A stretch of DNA of 32,589 nt from Zetaproteobacteria bacterium CG_4_9_14_3_um_filter_49_83 (GCA_002791545.1 PFXG01000066.1:8241-40829); one strand, 5' to 3'. Positions 7,725-16,571 are shown, numbered from the stretch's first letter. The notes: generated from the letters alone by a model not told the origin. Numbers and translations are program-made.

Positions 7725-8671
7725 AGATTCTCCTGCGGGGCGATATGATCGAAACAGTAGTTCACGTAGAGGGGAAAATGATCCGATAAATCGTTATGTT
7801 TTTTGCCGAAGATCCAGCCTTTCCAGGGATGCTCTGCTCTGGGATGCTCAATGGAAATAGTCGATTTCGAGGTGTTGGGGGCGTTGGATACATTAAACAG
7901 CACATGGTCGAACAACTTATGAAGCTTACTGACCAGATCGTTTTTAGAAGCATCAAAAGTGAACTCTCCATCACGTTTGAGATGATTTGAATGCAGCGTT
8001 TCGAGCATGAATTGATAGTTGTCGGATGTTGGGTCGATATTGAAATCCCCTGCAATTATCGCCGGTTCATGCGGCGGGATATGTTGCTGCTCAATAAAAT
8101 TTACAAGCTGTCGGAGTTGTGCATTTTGTATGTCGATATTGGCACCACTGTCCGATGCATTGAGATGTATGCCGAAAATATGGTATCGCTGAGTTCGGGT
8201 AGCTTCGGTTTTTTCAATCATGGCATACACGCTGCCTTTTCTGGCTAAACCGTCGGTGAATGAGGTGTCACTGAAAACCAGTTGATCCTGCTTTTTGATG
8301 CTCCATTTGCTCAACAAAATGATACCGCCGTCCTGACGGAACAATGTGTCTTTGCCTAAGACTTTGGATGATTCTGTATAATGTTCTCCCAACTTCTTTA
8401 ACAGGATCGCGCGCGCAGCATCATCAAAAGCTTCCTGGAAAATAACCACATCCGCATCACGAAGCTTGTCTGGTATAGCGTCGGCACGAAATTTATTGTT
8501 GTACCAAAACCCGGGAGCTTCAGGGCGCATGAATACGTTGTAGGTTAAAATGCTCAGTTGTTGCGCATCGCAAACGCCTGCAAGCGCTGGTCTGGAAACT
8601 GGCAAGCAAAGCAAAGTAATAGCCAATGCAAAGATGTGAATTAAACAAATGCAGCGATTCTTTATGCCCAT
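7721..8671 (-). CDS. Exported EEP-family phosphodiesterase (sphingomyelinase-like)
   Basis: A 316-residue protein of the endonuclease/exonuclease/phosphatase fold. The start at 8671 is chosen because AGGGAGGGAG lies just upstream and it gives a clear signal peptide (residues 1-31, ...VSRPALA before GVC); an upstream in-frame start at 8734 would add 21 residues in front of the signal. Metal and catalytic motifs are present in order: Asn45 (TYNVF), Glu80 (VIFQEAF), His169/Asn171 (GIHLNAS), Asp209/Asn211 (GDFNID) and Asp297-His298 (SDHFPLYV). The spacing and the exported form resemble bacterial neutral sphingomyelinases more than cytosolic nucleases, but the substrate is unproven. Coupling by ATGA overlap to a GMC oxidase hints at joint lipid or membrane breakdown outside the cytoplasm. 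Confidence 0.85.
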   Translation of the reverse strand: MGIKNRCICLIHIFALAITLLCLPVSRPALAGVCDAQQLSILTYNVFMRPEAPGFWYNNKFRADAIPDKLRDADVVIFQEAFDDAARAILLKKLGEHYTESSKVLGKDTLFRQDGGIILLSKWSIKKQDQLVFSDTSFTDGLARKGSVYAMIEKTEATRTQRYHIFGIHLNASDSGANIDIQNAQLRQLVNFIEQQHIPPHEPAIIAGDFNIDPTSDNYQFMLETLHSNHLKRDGEFTFDASKNDLVSKLHKLFDHVLFNVSNAPNTSKSTISIEHPRAEHPWKGWIFGKKHNDLSDHFPLYVNYCFDHIAPQENL

Positions 8672-8796
8672 GATCTCCCTCCCTTCTCCAGGCAGGCAAC
8701 CATAATATGCGCGCGTATGCTTCGCATCACTCATTTGGGTGATTGATCAATGATGGGTTCCTTTGATTTTTCAGGTTGAGGGGAAGAGAAACAATG

Positions 8797-9321
8797 TTAG
8801 TCGTGAACCCAAAGCGATTTCCCCGTCGCATCCAGATAAGTGAGATAGACCCGCAGATCAAATTCAAGCTGATAATAATCCGCTTCCATATTGCAGCAGA
8901 GTTTGTAAAAGGCCTTGTTGTGATTCGACTCTTTCATGTGGGCGAGTTCGTGCACTGCGATCATGCGTAGAAACTCGGGCGGCATGTCTTTGAACATGGT
9001 CGCCACGTGAATTTCCCGTTTGGCCTTGAGTTTGCTTCCGTGAATCTGTGATTTGCTGGTGTGGATGCCCAATGCCTGGCGCGTGAGTAGCAGGGTGCTG
9101 TCAAAAGCGACCTTATTCAGTGGTGCGGATTTGCGCAGATAGGTTTCCTTGAGTTGCATGACATAATCATAAAGCGCCTTGTCGCTACGTATACCGTGTC
9201 GTTGCGGATATTTGCGCAGTAACCAGTCAGCCAGCTGATCCTGCTCAAGCATCAGTTGGATTTTCTCTGTTAGTTCGACGGGATAACCGGCAAGATAATT
9301 CGGTGGCAGTTTCGGACGCAT
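8797..9321 (-). CDS. YgjP/DUF45-type M48-like metallopeptidase
   Basis: A product of about 174 residues with the zinc motif HELAHMKESNHNKAFYKLC (HExxH with a downstream His), typical of the YgjP (DUF45/WLM-like) group. It also has the preceding GSKLKAKREIHVATMFKDMPPEFLRM block that characterises it. Function in these bacteria is unknown; a cytoplasmic protease or peptidase role is inferred from fold. The reading frame stays open to 9471, but that would overlap the divergent argS start. The ATG at 9321 (MRPKLPPNYLAGYP) matches the family N-terminus, although without a clear Shine-Dalgarno. It lies upstream of and co-directional with the phosphodiesterase gene, 125 bp away. Confidence 0.8.
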   Translation of the reverse strand: MRPKLPPNYLAGYPVELTEKIQLMLEQDQLADWLLRKYPQRHGIRSDKALYDYVMQLKETYLRKSAPLNKVAFDSTLLLTRQALGIHTSKSQIHGSKLKAKREIHVATMFKDMPPEFLRMIAVHELAHMKESNHNKAFYKLCCNMEADYYQLEFDLRVYLTYLDATGKSLWVHD

Positions 9322-9438
9322 GGACGCAGGGTAATCGCTGATGCTGGCAATCACCAAGGGAATCAGGGAAGTTCTTTCTTTTACTGTGCGGGGCGTCAAC
9401 GGTAGCATGCGCAGGAATTTCAGCGCGATGGAGAGAAT

Positions 9439-11139
9439 GTGAAGCAACAACTCGAACAGGCATTGCAACAATCGGTGGATATGTTGCTTGGTGAAAGCGG
9501 CATCAGTGAATCAGTCGAGGTGCAGTTAACCCGCACCAAACAGAAGGAACATGGTGATTATGCGGCCAATGTGGCGATGCCATTGGCGAAGACTCTGAAA
9601 ATGGCCCCGCATGCGATTGCGGTAAAAATTCTTGCAACGGTGCAATGGCCCGAAGCCGTGGAAGGTGCTGATATTGCAGGCCCGGGCTTTATCAATATCC
9701 GCCTGCGCAAGGCTGCCGAAGCAAAAATTCTCAAAGCTATCGTGCAAGCCGGTTCAGCTTATGGCATGGCGGAGCCGAAACATATCAAAGTGAATGTAGA
9801 GTTTGTCTCAGCCAATCCAACCGGACCGATGCATGTTGGCCATGGTCGTGGTGCTGTGATTGGTGATGCTTTGAGCCGGGTGTTGCAGGCCAGTGGTTTC
9901 GATGTGACGCGTGAGTATTATATCAACGATGCAGGCAATCAGATTGGCGTGTTGGCTGAATCGGTGTGGTTGCGTATGCGTGAATTACAGGGGGAGAAGG
10001 TAACGATTCCCGAGCGCTGCTATCCCGGCGATTACATTATCGAGATTGCCAGAGATTTGCTGCAAGAGGGTGATGATGTTGAATTGCTGGCGATGTCGGA
10101 TGAGGCACGTTTGCAGTGGGTCGGCTCACGCGCTGTGGCTGCCAATATGCAGATGATTCGCAACGATCTGGCGCAGTTGGGCATTGCTTTTGATGTATTC
10201 TTCTCCGAAAAACAATTACATGACTCCGGTCGGGTGCAAAGCCTGATCGAAAAACTTAAAACCGACGGGCTGGTCTATTTTGGTACGCTGCCACCGCCAA
10301 AGGGTAAGGAAATCGAGGATTATCAGGCGGCATCGCAATGGTTGTTCCGCACGACGCAATTTGGCGATGACGTCGATCGCCCTCTGGCCAAACAGGATGG
10401 TACAGCGACATATTTTGCTGCCGATATTGCTTATCATGAAGATAAAGCCTTGCGTAAATTTGAGCGCATGATCGATGTCTGGGGTGCCGATCACGGCGGC
10501 TATGTGACGCGCGTGCAATCAGCCGTCAAGGCATTAACCGGCAAAGATCAGCAACCGGAAGTGGTGCTGGTGCAGATGGTGAATCTGACACGTAATGGTC
10601 AGCCGGTGCGTATGTCCAAACGTGCGGGCACATTTGTAACGCTGGAAGAAGTGGTCAGTGAAGTCGGAGCCGATGCTGTGCGTTTTAACTTTCTGACGCG
10701 CCGGGCAGAGTCTCAGCTGGATTTTGACCTGGAAACGGCCAAGCAGAAGAACGACGAAAATCCGGTGTATTATGTGCAATATGCGCATGCGCGAATCAGC
10801 AATATGATCGATAAGGCGGCGGCTGAAGGGCTGACGCTGGGCGAGGTGGATGCGGTTGATCTTTCACATCTGACGTCGGATAAGGAAAGTGAATTAACCG
10901 CCAAGCTGATGGCTTACCCTGAGACCATCGAAAAAGCGGCTGAACGTTGTGAGCCATATCGGGTGGCCATCTACCTGATGGAGTTGGCGGCGGTATTTCA
11001 TCGGTTTTACCACGATCACCGGGTGATCGGTGATGATGTGGCGTTAAGCAAAGCCAGACTGATGCTGGTGACGGCAACACGTCAGGTATTGGCCAATGGA
11101 TTGCAATTACTCGGGGTAAGCACGCCCGAGCGCATGTAA
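9439..11139 (+). CDS. argS: Arginyl-tRNA synthetase
   Basis: A class I aminoacyl-tRNA synthetase of 566 residues charging tRNA-Arg. It has an N-terminal additional domain (1-110), then the HIGH-equivalent signature MHVGHGRG at 131-138 after ANPTGP, and the KMSKS-equivalent RMSKR at about 391-395. The C-terminal anticodon-binding DALR domain ends the protein. The start is GTG, placed by GGAG 6 bases upstream. Fifteen bases after its stop comes the SPOR-domain gene, suggesting one operon argS-SPOR-amgK. Two tRNA-Arg genes lie elsewhere in this window. Confidence 0.97.
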   Translation: MKQQLEQALQQSVDMLLGESGISESVEVQLTRTKQKEHGDYAANVAMPLAKTLKMAPHAIAVKILATVQWPEAVEGADIAGPGFINIRLRKAAEAKILKAIVQAGSAYGMAEPKHIKVNVEFVSANPTGPMHVGHGRGAVIGDALSRVLQASGFDVTREYYINDAGNQIGVLAESVWLRMRELQGEKVTIPERCYPGDYIIEIARDLLQEGDDVELLAMSDEARLQWVGSRAVAANMQMIRNDLAQLGIAFDVFFSEKQLHDSGRVQSLIEKLKTDGLVYFGTLPPPKGKEIEDYQAASQWLFRTTQFGDDVDRPLAKQDGTATYFAADIAYHEDKALRKFERMIDVWGADHGGYVTRVQSAVKALTGKDQQPEVVLVQMVNLTRNGQPVRMSKRAGTFVTLEEVVSEVGADAVRFNFLTRRAESQLDFDLETAKQKNDENPVYYVQYAHARISNMIDKAAAEGLTLGEVDAVDLSHLTSDKESELTAKLMAYPETIEKAAERCEPYRVAIYLMELAAVFHRFYHDHRVIGDDVALSKARLMLVTATRQVLANGLQLLGVSTPERM

Positions 11140-11154
11140 GGAAGAGTAACGATC

Positions 11155-11841
11155 ATGGCCGGAAAGGATTTCGCGCACATCCAACGACCCTTTGAAAAGG
11201 TGGACGATTCAGGACAGTGGAAAATCTGGCTGCTGGCGTGTTTGGTGGTGGCGGGTTTTCTCGCTAGTTTCTTTGCCGGTTTTTATGTCGGGCGGGATAA
11301 TACCGGGCAGTTAGCTGATTCGTCTGACGAGATAAAAATATTGAAGGATCAGTTGATCCAACAAAAATTGTCGCTGGAGGCGGCTCAGAAAGCGCTTGTG
11401 GCAAAAGAGGATATAAAAAGTTCCGAGTCCGAAACCAGTAAGGTGGGCGCGTTGACCTTTTACACCGATTTGCCAAAGCAAAAGGTGTTGCCTGAAGCGA
11501 TTGCCGAGCCGGAGCCCGTATCGGTTAAAGCCGACACACATGATCACGAGCAGCAGATTCAGCAGATTATCGAGCAGGAATTGGCTGATTCTCCGGCATC
11601 GGATCAGGCACAATATCTGTTGCAGATTGCCTCGTTTGAGAAAGACGCTGATGCCCAGAAAATGCAGCTTCGCTTGCAGAAAATGAGCCTGAAAACATCT
11701 GTGCAGAAAGTGAACGTACCATCGATAGGCTGGCGTTACCGGGTGGTGACCACACGTGCACTGGATAAGCAGGGGGCGACAGATTTGCAGCAACAACTTA
11801 AATCCGATTACAAATTATCTGCCTTGATGATTCGCCAGTGA
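11155..11841 (+). CDS. SPOR-domain membrane protein (FtsN-like)
   Basis: A 228-residue bitopic inner-membrane protein. It has a short cytoplasmic N-terminus, one transmembrane helix at about 24-46 (IWLLACLVVAGFLASFFAGFYVG), a periplasmic linker with coiled-coil-like heptads (about 57-82) and Gln/Glu-rich stretches, and a SPOR domain at about 152-228 (YLLQIASFEKDADAQKM...). SPOR domains bind denuded septal peptidoglycan, so a role in cell division or cell-wall remodelling is likely. Placement directly after argS is the common setting of the argS-linked FtsN/SPOR gene in proteobacteria. A GGAAGAG Shine-Dalgarno precedes the ATG. Its stop overlaps the next gene's GTG. Confidence 0.88.
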   Translation: MAGKDFAHIQRPFEKVDDSGQWKIWLLACLVVAGFLASFFAGFYVGRDNTGQLADSSDEIKILKDQLIQQKLSLEAAQKALVAKEDIKSSESETSKVGALTFYTDLPKQKVLPEAIAEPEPVSVKADTHDHEQQIQQIIEQELADSPASDQAQYLLQIASFEKDADAQKMQLRLQKMSLKTSVQKVNVPSIGWRYRVVTTRALDKQGATDLQQQLKSDYKLSALMIRQ

Positions 11842-12818
11842 TTTATTCGGATCCGCGAGTTGCACTGGCTGATGACTGGCTGAAAGGCCAGCTCAACGAA
11901 GCGTTCCGTATTCTGCCGCTGGCTGATGATGCTTCGTTCCGCCGCTACTTTCGTGTGGTGATGGGTGAAAGAACGCTGGTGCTGATGGATGCGCCTCCAG
12001 GCAAGGAAGATATTCAGCCGTTTATGTCGGTACGCTCGTGGATGGCTGGGGCCGGTTTGCATGTGCCCGAACTGTTGTTTGCTGATTTGCAGCAGGGCTT
12101 TTTGCTGCTGGAAGATTTGGGCGACCGCACTTGGGCCAGGTTTCTGCAGGCTGGCGGTGATGTGAATCAACTTATGCCCGATGCCATGCGGCAGTTACAT
12201 GCGCTACGATCGTCGCATGTCAGTTATTTGAAGCCGTTTGATATGGCACGCATGCATCTGGAGTTTGATCTGTATCTGGACTGGTATTTGCCAAAGGTGG
12301 CGGGTGTAAGGCTAAGCGAGGCGCAGAAAGCACGCTTCCATCAGGCTATTGAGCCGCTATTGCAGCAGATCAACAGCCTGCCCAAAGTGCCGGTCCATCT
12401 GGATTTCCACAGTCGTAACCTGATGGTGTTGTTCGATAACCAACGTCTGGGCGTGATTGATTTTCAGGATGCTGTGCAGGGCCCGTTGACCTACGATCTG
12501 GCCTCGTTGCTGTATGATTGCTATCAGAATTATCCGGAAGATCAGCGAAGCGTCTTGAGCCGGGCATTTTTTGCTGCTATGGATACTGGGTGGCAGGCGC
12601 ACTTTGACGATGCCGGACAATGGCACCGCCTGCTTCGTCTGACCGCAATGCAACGCCACATCAAGGCGATCGGTATTTTTTCCCGTTTGGCCTATCGCGA
12701 TGGTAAAACACATTTTCTCGATGAGATTCCACTGACCCGCAAACATCTGCTGGAAGCCATGCCGTTGTTTGATATTCCGACCGATCTGGCGCAGTTGTTG
12801 TCAATACCTCCGCAATGA
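11838..12818 (+). CDS. amgK: Anomeric MurNAc/GlcNAc kinase AmgK-like (APH fold)
   Basis: A 326-residue kinase of the aminoglycoside-phosphotransferase fold. The N-lobe begins with the family-typical DDASFRRYFRV (31-40). The catalytic loop is HLDFHSRNLMV (187-197) and the metal-binding segment is GVIDFQDAVQGPLTYDLASLL. This combination matches AmgK, which phosphorylates MurNAc and GlcNAc at the anomeric carbon in the peptidoglycan recycling route that bypasses MurA and fosfomycin inhibition. In Pseudomonas the partner uridylyltransferase murU is adjacent; here a cupin gene follows instead. Not a drug-resistance enzyme by context. The GTG start overlaps the SPOR stop by four bases, indicating coupling. 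Confidence 0.78.
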   Translation: MIYSDPRVALADDWLKGQLNEAFRILPLADDASFRRYFRVVMGERTLVLMDAPPGKEDIQPFMSVRSWMAGAGLHVPELLFADLQQGFLLLEDLGDRTWARFLQAGGDVNQLMPDAMRQLHALRSSHVSYLKPFDMARMHLEFDLYLDWYLPKVAGVRLSEAQKARFHQAIEPLLQQINSLPKVPVHLDFHSRNLMVLFDNQRLGVIDFQDAVQGPLTYDLASLLYDCYQNYPEDQRSVLSRAFFAAMDTGWQAHFDDAGQWHRLLRLTAMQRHIKAIGIFSRLAYRDGKTHFLDEIPLTRKHLLEAMPLFDIPTDLAQLLSIPPQ

Positions 12819-12843
12819 CGCCATCGTCTCGTGACGATATACC

Positions 12844-13185
12844 ATGAAGCTGGTACAGCTGGACCATGTGAAAGTTCAGGGACTATCGCATGATGCTGAT
12901 ATTCTGAAACGGGTATTGCTGAACGAGTCGGAATTACCGGCTTCGGTGCGCTTGTCGCATGCGGTGTTTAAACCGGGACAACAGGCATCGGCGCATAGCC
13001 ATGCCGATCTGCACGAGATTTTTTACGTGTTGGCAGGCACAGGCCAAATGCTGATTGACGGTGTTGCGTTTGCGCTGGCGCAGGGGAGTTGCATCCGCAT
13101 TGATCCGGGCGAAGTGCATGAATTGAGCAATAGCGGCGAAAGCGATATGAGTGTACTTTATTTTGGTTTAATGGCCGAAAACTGA
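12844..13185 (+). CDS. Single-domain cupin
   Basis: A 113-residue single cupin. Motif 1 fits G(x5)HxH(x4)E(x6)G exactly (Gly45, His51, His53, Glu58, Gly65). Motif 2 is IDPGEVHELSN with the metal-ligand His92 and Asn96. A bound metal is therefore likely, but the substrate, if any, is unknown. It starts 25 bp after amgK on the same strand and could be the last gene of that operon. It faces the zinc anti-sigma gene across a REP-like palindrome. Some zinc anti-sigmas (ChrR) carry a C-terminal cupin, so the neighbourhood is suggestive, though the strands converge and no link is shown. Confidence 0.88.
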   Translation: MKLVQLDHVKVQGLSHDADILKRVLLNESELPASVRLSHAVFKPGQQASAHSHADLHEIFYVLAGTGQMLIDGVAFALAQGSCIRIDPGEVHELSNSGESDMSVLYFGLMAEN

Positions 13186-13193
13186 GTGTGAAA

Positions 13194-13223
13194 GTAGGCC
13201 GGAAGAGCGAAGCGTCATCCGGC
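13194..13223. repeat. REP-like palindrome with GTAG head
   Basis: GTAG is followed by gccgga ... agcgaagcg ... tccggc (13198-13223), an imperfect palindrome closely resembling enterobacterial REP units, including the 5' GTAG tetranucleotide recognised by REP-associated transposases. It sits between the convergent cupin and anti-sigma genes and may also serve as a terminator hairpin. A remnant of a REP-associated transposase occurs at about 24617-24805. Confidence 0.5.
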
Positions 13224-13253
13224 AAGTGTGTGGATTGTTTTGCGTTTATTCAC

Positions 13254-13496
13254 TCAGTGAGTATTGGATATGGCATCCTTAATACGCTGGCGGGCGTTTT
13301 CGGAGAGTTTAATATTTTCATTGTCGCTGCGCATCGCCGCCAGTGCCTGATGCAGCAGTTTGATGGATTGGCTGTAATTGGCACAACTGCTGCAGATCCA
13401 CAGGTGCAGACGTAAGTTTATAGATTCGACCATAGTCAGGTCTCGCTCCATCGATTCGGAAGTCAGGTGGCTGGCATGTTTGCAGAAATGATTCAT
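13254..13496 (-). CDS. Small soluble zinc anti-sigma factor (zf-HC2-like)
   Basis: An 80-residue protein whose LHLWICSSC segment is the His-x3-Cys-x2-Cys zinc motif of ZAS anti-sigma domains. An additional Cys/His pair lies near the N-terminus (MNHFCKHAS). There is no membrane segment, so it would act in the cytoplasm on the adjacent sigma factor, possibly with redox- or metal-sensitive release. The start at 13496 is supported by AGGGAGA upstream and by the ATGA overlap with the sigma gene's stop. An upstream in-frame start at 13550 would extend it 18 residues into the sigma gene and is less likely. Confidence 0.82.
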   Translation of the reverse strand: MNHFCKHASHLTSESMERDLTMVESINLRLHLWICSSCANYSQSIKLLHQALAAMRSDNENIKLSENARQRIKDAISNTH

Positions 13497-14077
13497 GCAG
13501 ATGTTCTCCCTGCTGATGTTTTTTTTCCAAACCAGTGATTTTGCAGGCACTGGCGCAGCGACATGCGAGCGCGATACATGATCACATGCAGATTGGTCTG
13601 CGAAATCTCCAGATCATTACAGATTTCATCACCACTGATGCCGGCAAGTTCACGTAATTCAAATATTTTCTGCTGTTTGCCGGGTAATTTTTCGAGGCAT
13701 TGTTGTAGCGTATGGTGAAACTGTTCATTGGCCAGCAGTGATTCCGGGCTTGACTGCCATGCAGCGGGAGCATCTTTCCAGCTGCCGTTGTGATTAAACC
13801 AGATCGATGTCGGATCATGCTCAGCCTGCTCGTTCAGATTACGTGTGCGGATTTCTTTACGGATATAATCGGCGATTTTGTGCTTTAAAATGCCGGTCAG
13901 CCAGGTGCGTAGTGATGAATCTCCGGCAAAGCTTTTATGACTTTTCCAAGCCGCCAGAAAGGTTTCCTGCACCATATCCTCGGCCAGTTCACGTTTTTTC
14001 AAGCGCATCAGTGCAAAGCGGAAAAGGTAATCGCCATGCTCATCGAGCCAGCTCTCAGGGTTCTGTTGCTGTGTCAT
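13493..14077 (-). CDS. ECF-type RNA polymerase sigma factor
   Basis: A 194-residue sigma-70-family factor with only regions 2 and 4. Region 2 spans about 10-80, with the core-binding DMVQETFLAAWKSHKSF and the FxxWLTGILKHKIADYIRK block. A linker of about 45 residues follows, then region 4 at about 125-185, ending in the helix-turn-helix ISGDEICNDLEISQTNLHVIMYRARMSL. The next gene overlaps it by four bases and encodes a zinc anti-sigma, so activity is probably held in check post-translationally. Regulon and signal are not visible here. The Shine-Dalgarno before the ATG is weak. It is transcribed away from cca, with a 42-bp gap to that gene's end. Confidence 0.93.
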   Translation of the reverse strand: MTQQQNPESWLDEHGDYLFRFALMRLKKRELAEDMVQETFLAAWKSHKSFAGDSSLRTWLTGILKHKIADYIRKEIRTRNLNEQAEHDPTSIWFNHNGSWKDAPAAWQSSPESLLANEQFHHTLQQCLEKLPGKQQKIFELRELAGISGDEICNDLEISQTNLHVIMYRARMSLRQCLQNHWFGKKTSAGRTSA

Positions 14078-14119
14078 GCCGTGATCATGGCATGTAATAA
14101 ATAAGATGCAATTTGAGCG

Positions 14120-15517
14120 TTATTCAAGTGCTTCGGGCGCTGCGTGGTGAAGCTTATACCAGGCGATAGCTTCGGATTGATCATGGAAATCACCATCCAG
14201 CTGTGCCTGATAGGCAGCGTGAAGAATGTTCCCCATTTGGATGCCGGGCTTTTCTCCTAAGCTGAGCAGCAATTTCCCGGTCAGTAGCGGGGCTGACTTT
14301 TCGTGTTGAACCGACATAGTATGCGCTTGCTCCAGCCATGTTTTAGCCGGACGCGAGGCCGGTGCCGGATAGCGTCCTGATGCATCCGCCTCGACCAGCA
14401 TCTCCCAGCGTTCAATCGATGCCGGTTCTAGTCTTGCCGCAAGTCGGCGCACCGCGCGGGCGCTTGGCTGGCCGGATACATGCGCAATATGTTCGCGTAC
14501 CAGTGGCAGGGTGTGCTTGATCAATATGCCGGGTGCCTGAATGCGCGATAAAAATGTTTGCGTGGTTTGTATGCCGCAAATGCCGTGATTGGGTGAGCGA
14601 ATGTTGCCTTGTTCATCGATGCTGGTGGTTTCGGGCTTACCGAAATCATGACACAGGCCTGCAAATATCAGGTGTTCACGTTGTTTGTCGTTCAGCAGCT
14701 CTCTGCTGGCAATGGACGCAGCCTGATCGCAAACCTGCAGTGTATGAACCCATACATCGCCTTCCGGATGCCACATGGGGCTCTGTTGACAATCGATCAG
14801 TGCTGTTAATTCCGGATACAAGGATAACCAGCCGGTTTGTTGCAATACCAGTAAGCCTTTCGACGGATGATCGGCATGCGACCATTTCTGCCACTCCTGC
14901 CAGATGCGTGACGGCGGCAGGCTATCCGCCTCGGCCAGCAAGGTGCGACATAACTGCGCTGTTTCATCGGCCAGTGTACAGTTAAAGCGGGCTGCAAACT
15001 GCATGGCCCGGAGCACACGTAACGGGTCTTCGATAAAAGCTGGAGAGACATGACGCAGGATGCGCTGCTTGAGATCCTGTAAGCCGTGATGAAAATCGAG
15101 CAGTTCGCGCGTCAAAGGATTCAGCATCATGGCGTTGATGCTGAAATCACGCCGGCTGCTGGCGATTTCCGGTGGCAGGTTCGGGTCGGTCTCAACATCA
15201 AAACCACGGTGGCCGGAAGCGGTTTTCAGTTCGCGGCGCGGTAGCGCGATGTCGATGCATAGCTGTCGAGCGAATAGCTTGAAAACGCCGAACTGCTTGC
15301 CGACTGCTTCACAGTGACCCAGCGCATGACAAAGCAGCAGAATATCATCCTGACTCAGGCCGAAAACTTCTACATCAAAGTCCTGCGGCTGCTTTTGCAT
15401 GACAATATCACGCACACAACCGCCAACCAGCCAGGCCGTGCCGCCCTGCTGTCGAATGTGCTGGCATAGTGAGAGTACCAGGGGGGGCAGGTCTGTATGC
15501 CATGGTTGCGTTATCAT
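14120..15517 (-). CDS. cca: CCA tRNA nucleotidyltransferase / poly(A) polymerase family
   Basis: A 465-residue class II nucleotidyltransferase that would build or repair the 3' CCA of tRNAs. The head domain has GGCVRD (32-37) and the catalytic DFDVEVFG (DxD at 46-48). The ERhxxExxxhhh-type region follows near [20 protein letters not shown]-terminal HD motif ([10 protein letters not shown], about 288) is present, as in the E. coli-type multifunctional enzyme with phosphohydrolase activity. All seven tRNA genes in this window except none lack CCA: each encodes it, so the enzyme would act mainly in repair. It is divergent from the mdh operon; the promoter of the latter lies between them. Confidence 0.93.
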   Translation of the reverse strand: MITQPWHTDLPPLVLSLCQHIRQQGGTAWLVGGCVRDIVMQKQPQDFDVEVFGLSQDDILLLCHALGHCEAVGKQFGVFKLFARQLCIDIALPRRELKTASGHRGFDVETDPNLPPEIASSRRDFSINAMMLNPLTRELLDFHHGLQDLKQRILRHVSPAFIEDPLRVLRAMQFAARFNCTLADETAQLCRTLLAEADSLPPSRIWQEWQKWSHADHPSKGLLVLQQTGWLSLYPELTALIDCQQSPMWHPEGDVWVHTLQVCDQAASIASRELLNDKQREHLIFAGLCHDFGKPETTSIDEQGNIRSPNHGICGIQTTQTFLSRIQAPGILIKHTLPLVREHIAHVSGQPSARAVRRLAARLEPASIERWEMLVEADASGRYPAPASRPAKTWLEQAHTMSVQHEKSAPLLTGKLLLSLGEKPGIQMGNILHAAYQAQLDGDFHDQSEAIAWYKLHHAAPEALE

Positions 15518-15532
15518 GCACGCATTTCACGT

Positions 15533-15560
15533 TCGACATCGATTAAGTGCAAGCTATAAT
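15533..15560 (+). promoter_or_regulatory. Sigma-70 promoter of mdh-sucCD
   Basis: A -35 element TCGACA (15533-15538, five of six consensus bases) and a perfect -10 TATAAT (15555-15560) are separated by 16 bp, 30 bp before the mdh start codon. It lies in the 73-bp gap between the divergent cca and mdh genes. Confidence 0.7.
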
Positions 15561-15590
15561 CGGCTAATATCAGCTTCTCGGGGGTGCATC

Positions 15591-16571
15591 ATGCAATGGT
15601 CTGGAATGATTCGCGGTGATAACCGCTTTTTTCAACGCAAGAAGGTCACCGTGGTGGGCTCGGGCAATGTCGGCGCAACAGCGGCATTTCTGGCAGCACA
15701 GCGGGAGCTGGCCGACATCGTGCTGCTTGATGTGGTGGAAGGTGTACCACAGGGCAAGGCGCTGGATATGTACGAGGCATCACCGATTCAGGGTTACAAT
15801 GCCAATATTTTAGGAACCAACGACTACGCCGATACTGCAGGTTCAGATCTGGTGATTATTACTGCTGGTATCGCCCGGAAGCCGGGAATGAGTCGGGATG
15901 ATTTGCTGGTGACCAACGTTAATATTGTGGCCGATGTGACACGGAAAATTGTTGAGTTGTCACCGGATGCGATTTTACTGGTGGTGACTAATCCGCTCGA
16001 TGCCATGGTGTACACGGCCAAACGGGTTTCCGGCTTTCCGCGTTCGCGGGTAATCGGCATGGCTGGTGTGCTGGATTCCGGACGTATGCGCTCGTTTATT
16101 GCGCAGGCGCTGGACGTGTCGATTGAGGATATTTCAGCCTTTGTGCTGGGTGGTCATGGCGATACGATGGTACCTTTGCCGCGTTATTCTACTGTGGCAG
16201 GCGTGTCGATTACCGAACTGATGTCGGAAGCCGAGGTGGCGGCAATTTGCCAGCGCACAGCACAGGGCGGTGCTGAAATTGTGCAACTGCTGAAAACGGG
16301 TTCGGCCTTTTATGCGCCCGGTGCAGCGGTGGTGGAAATGGCCGATGCGATTCTGAATGATAAAAACCGTGTGCTACCGTGTGCGGCATATCTGGAAGGC
16401 GAATATGGTGTAAATGGATATTTCATGGGCGTGCCGTGCAAGCTGGGCGGTGGCGGTATGGAAGGTGTGGTGGAGTTGGATTTGCTGCCGAGCGAAATGG
16501 AAGCGATGCATCGCTCGCTTGAATCGGTGAAGGCGCTGGTGGCACAGGTTGATGCTTTGGGAGTGTTTTAA
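15591..16571 (+). CDS. mdh: Malate dehydrogenase (LDH-like type)
   Basis: A 326-residue NAD-dependent enzyme interconverting malate and oxaloacetate. The Rossmann motif [10 protein letters not shown] (22-30) is followed by an Asp ending the second strand (LLDVVEG). Substrate-binding arginines are in [13 protein letters not shown], the VTNPLDAM segment follows, and the catalytic His is in [10 protein letters not shown]. The acidic LLDV residue predicts NAD preference. The ATG at 15591 is preferred; the N-terminal [15 protein letters not shown] is about 14 residues longer than typical LDH-like Mdh proteins, and 15606 is an alternative. It is the first gene of an operon with sucC (1-base overlap) and sucD. 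Confidence 0.93.
   Translation: MQWSGMIRGDNRFFQRKKVTVVGSGNVGATAAFLAAQRELADIVLLDVVEGVPQGKALDMYEASPIQGYNANILGTNDYADTAGSDLVIITAGIARKPGMSRDDLLVTNVNIVADVTRKIVELSPDAILLVVTNPLDAMVYTAKRVSGFPRSRVIGMAGVLDSGRMRSFIAQALDVSIEDISAFVLGGHGDTMVPLPRYSTVAGVSITELMSEAEVAAICQRTAQGGAEIVQLLKTGSAFYAPGAAVVEMADAILNDKNRVLPCAAYLEGEYGVNGYFMGVPCKLGGGGMEGVVELDLLPSEMEAMHRSLESVKALVAQVDALGVF

Noticed and set aside
11838-12818. Aminoglycoside resistance gene
   Set aside because: The APH fold is present, but the DASFRRYFR and FQDAVQGPLTYD blocks and the argS-SPOR context fit the AmgK sugar kinase rather than a drug-modifying enzyme.
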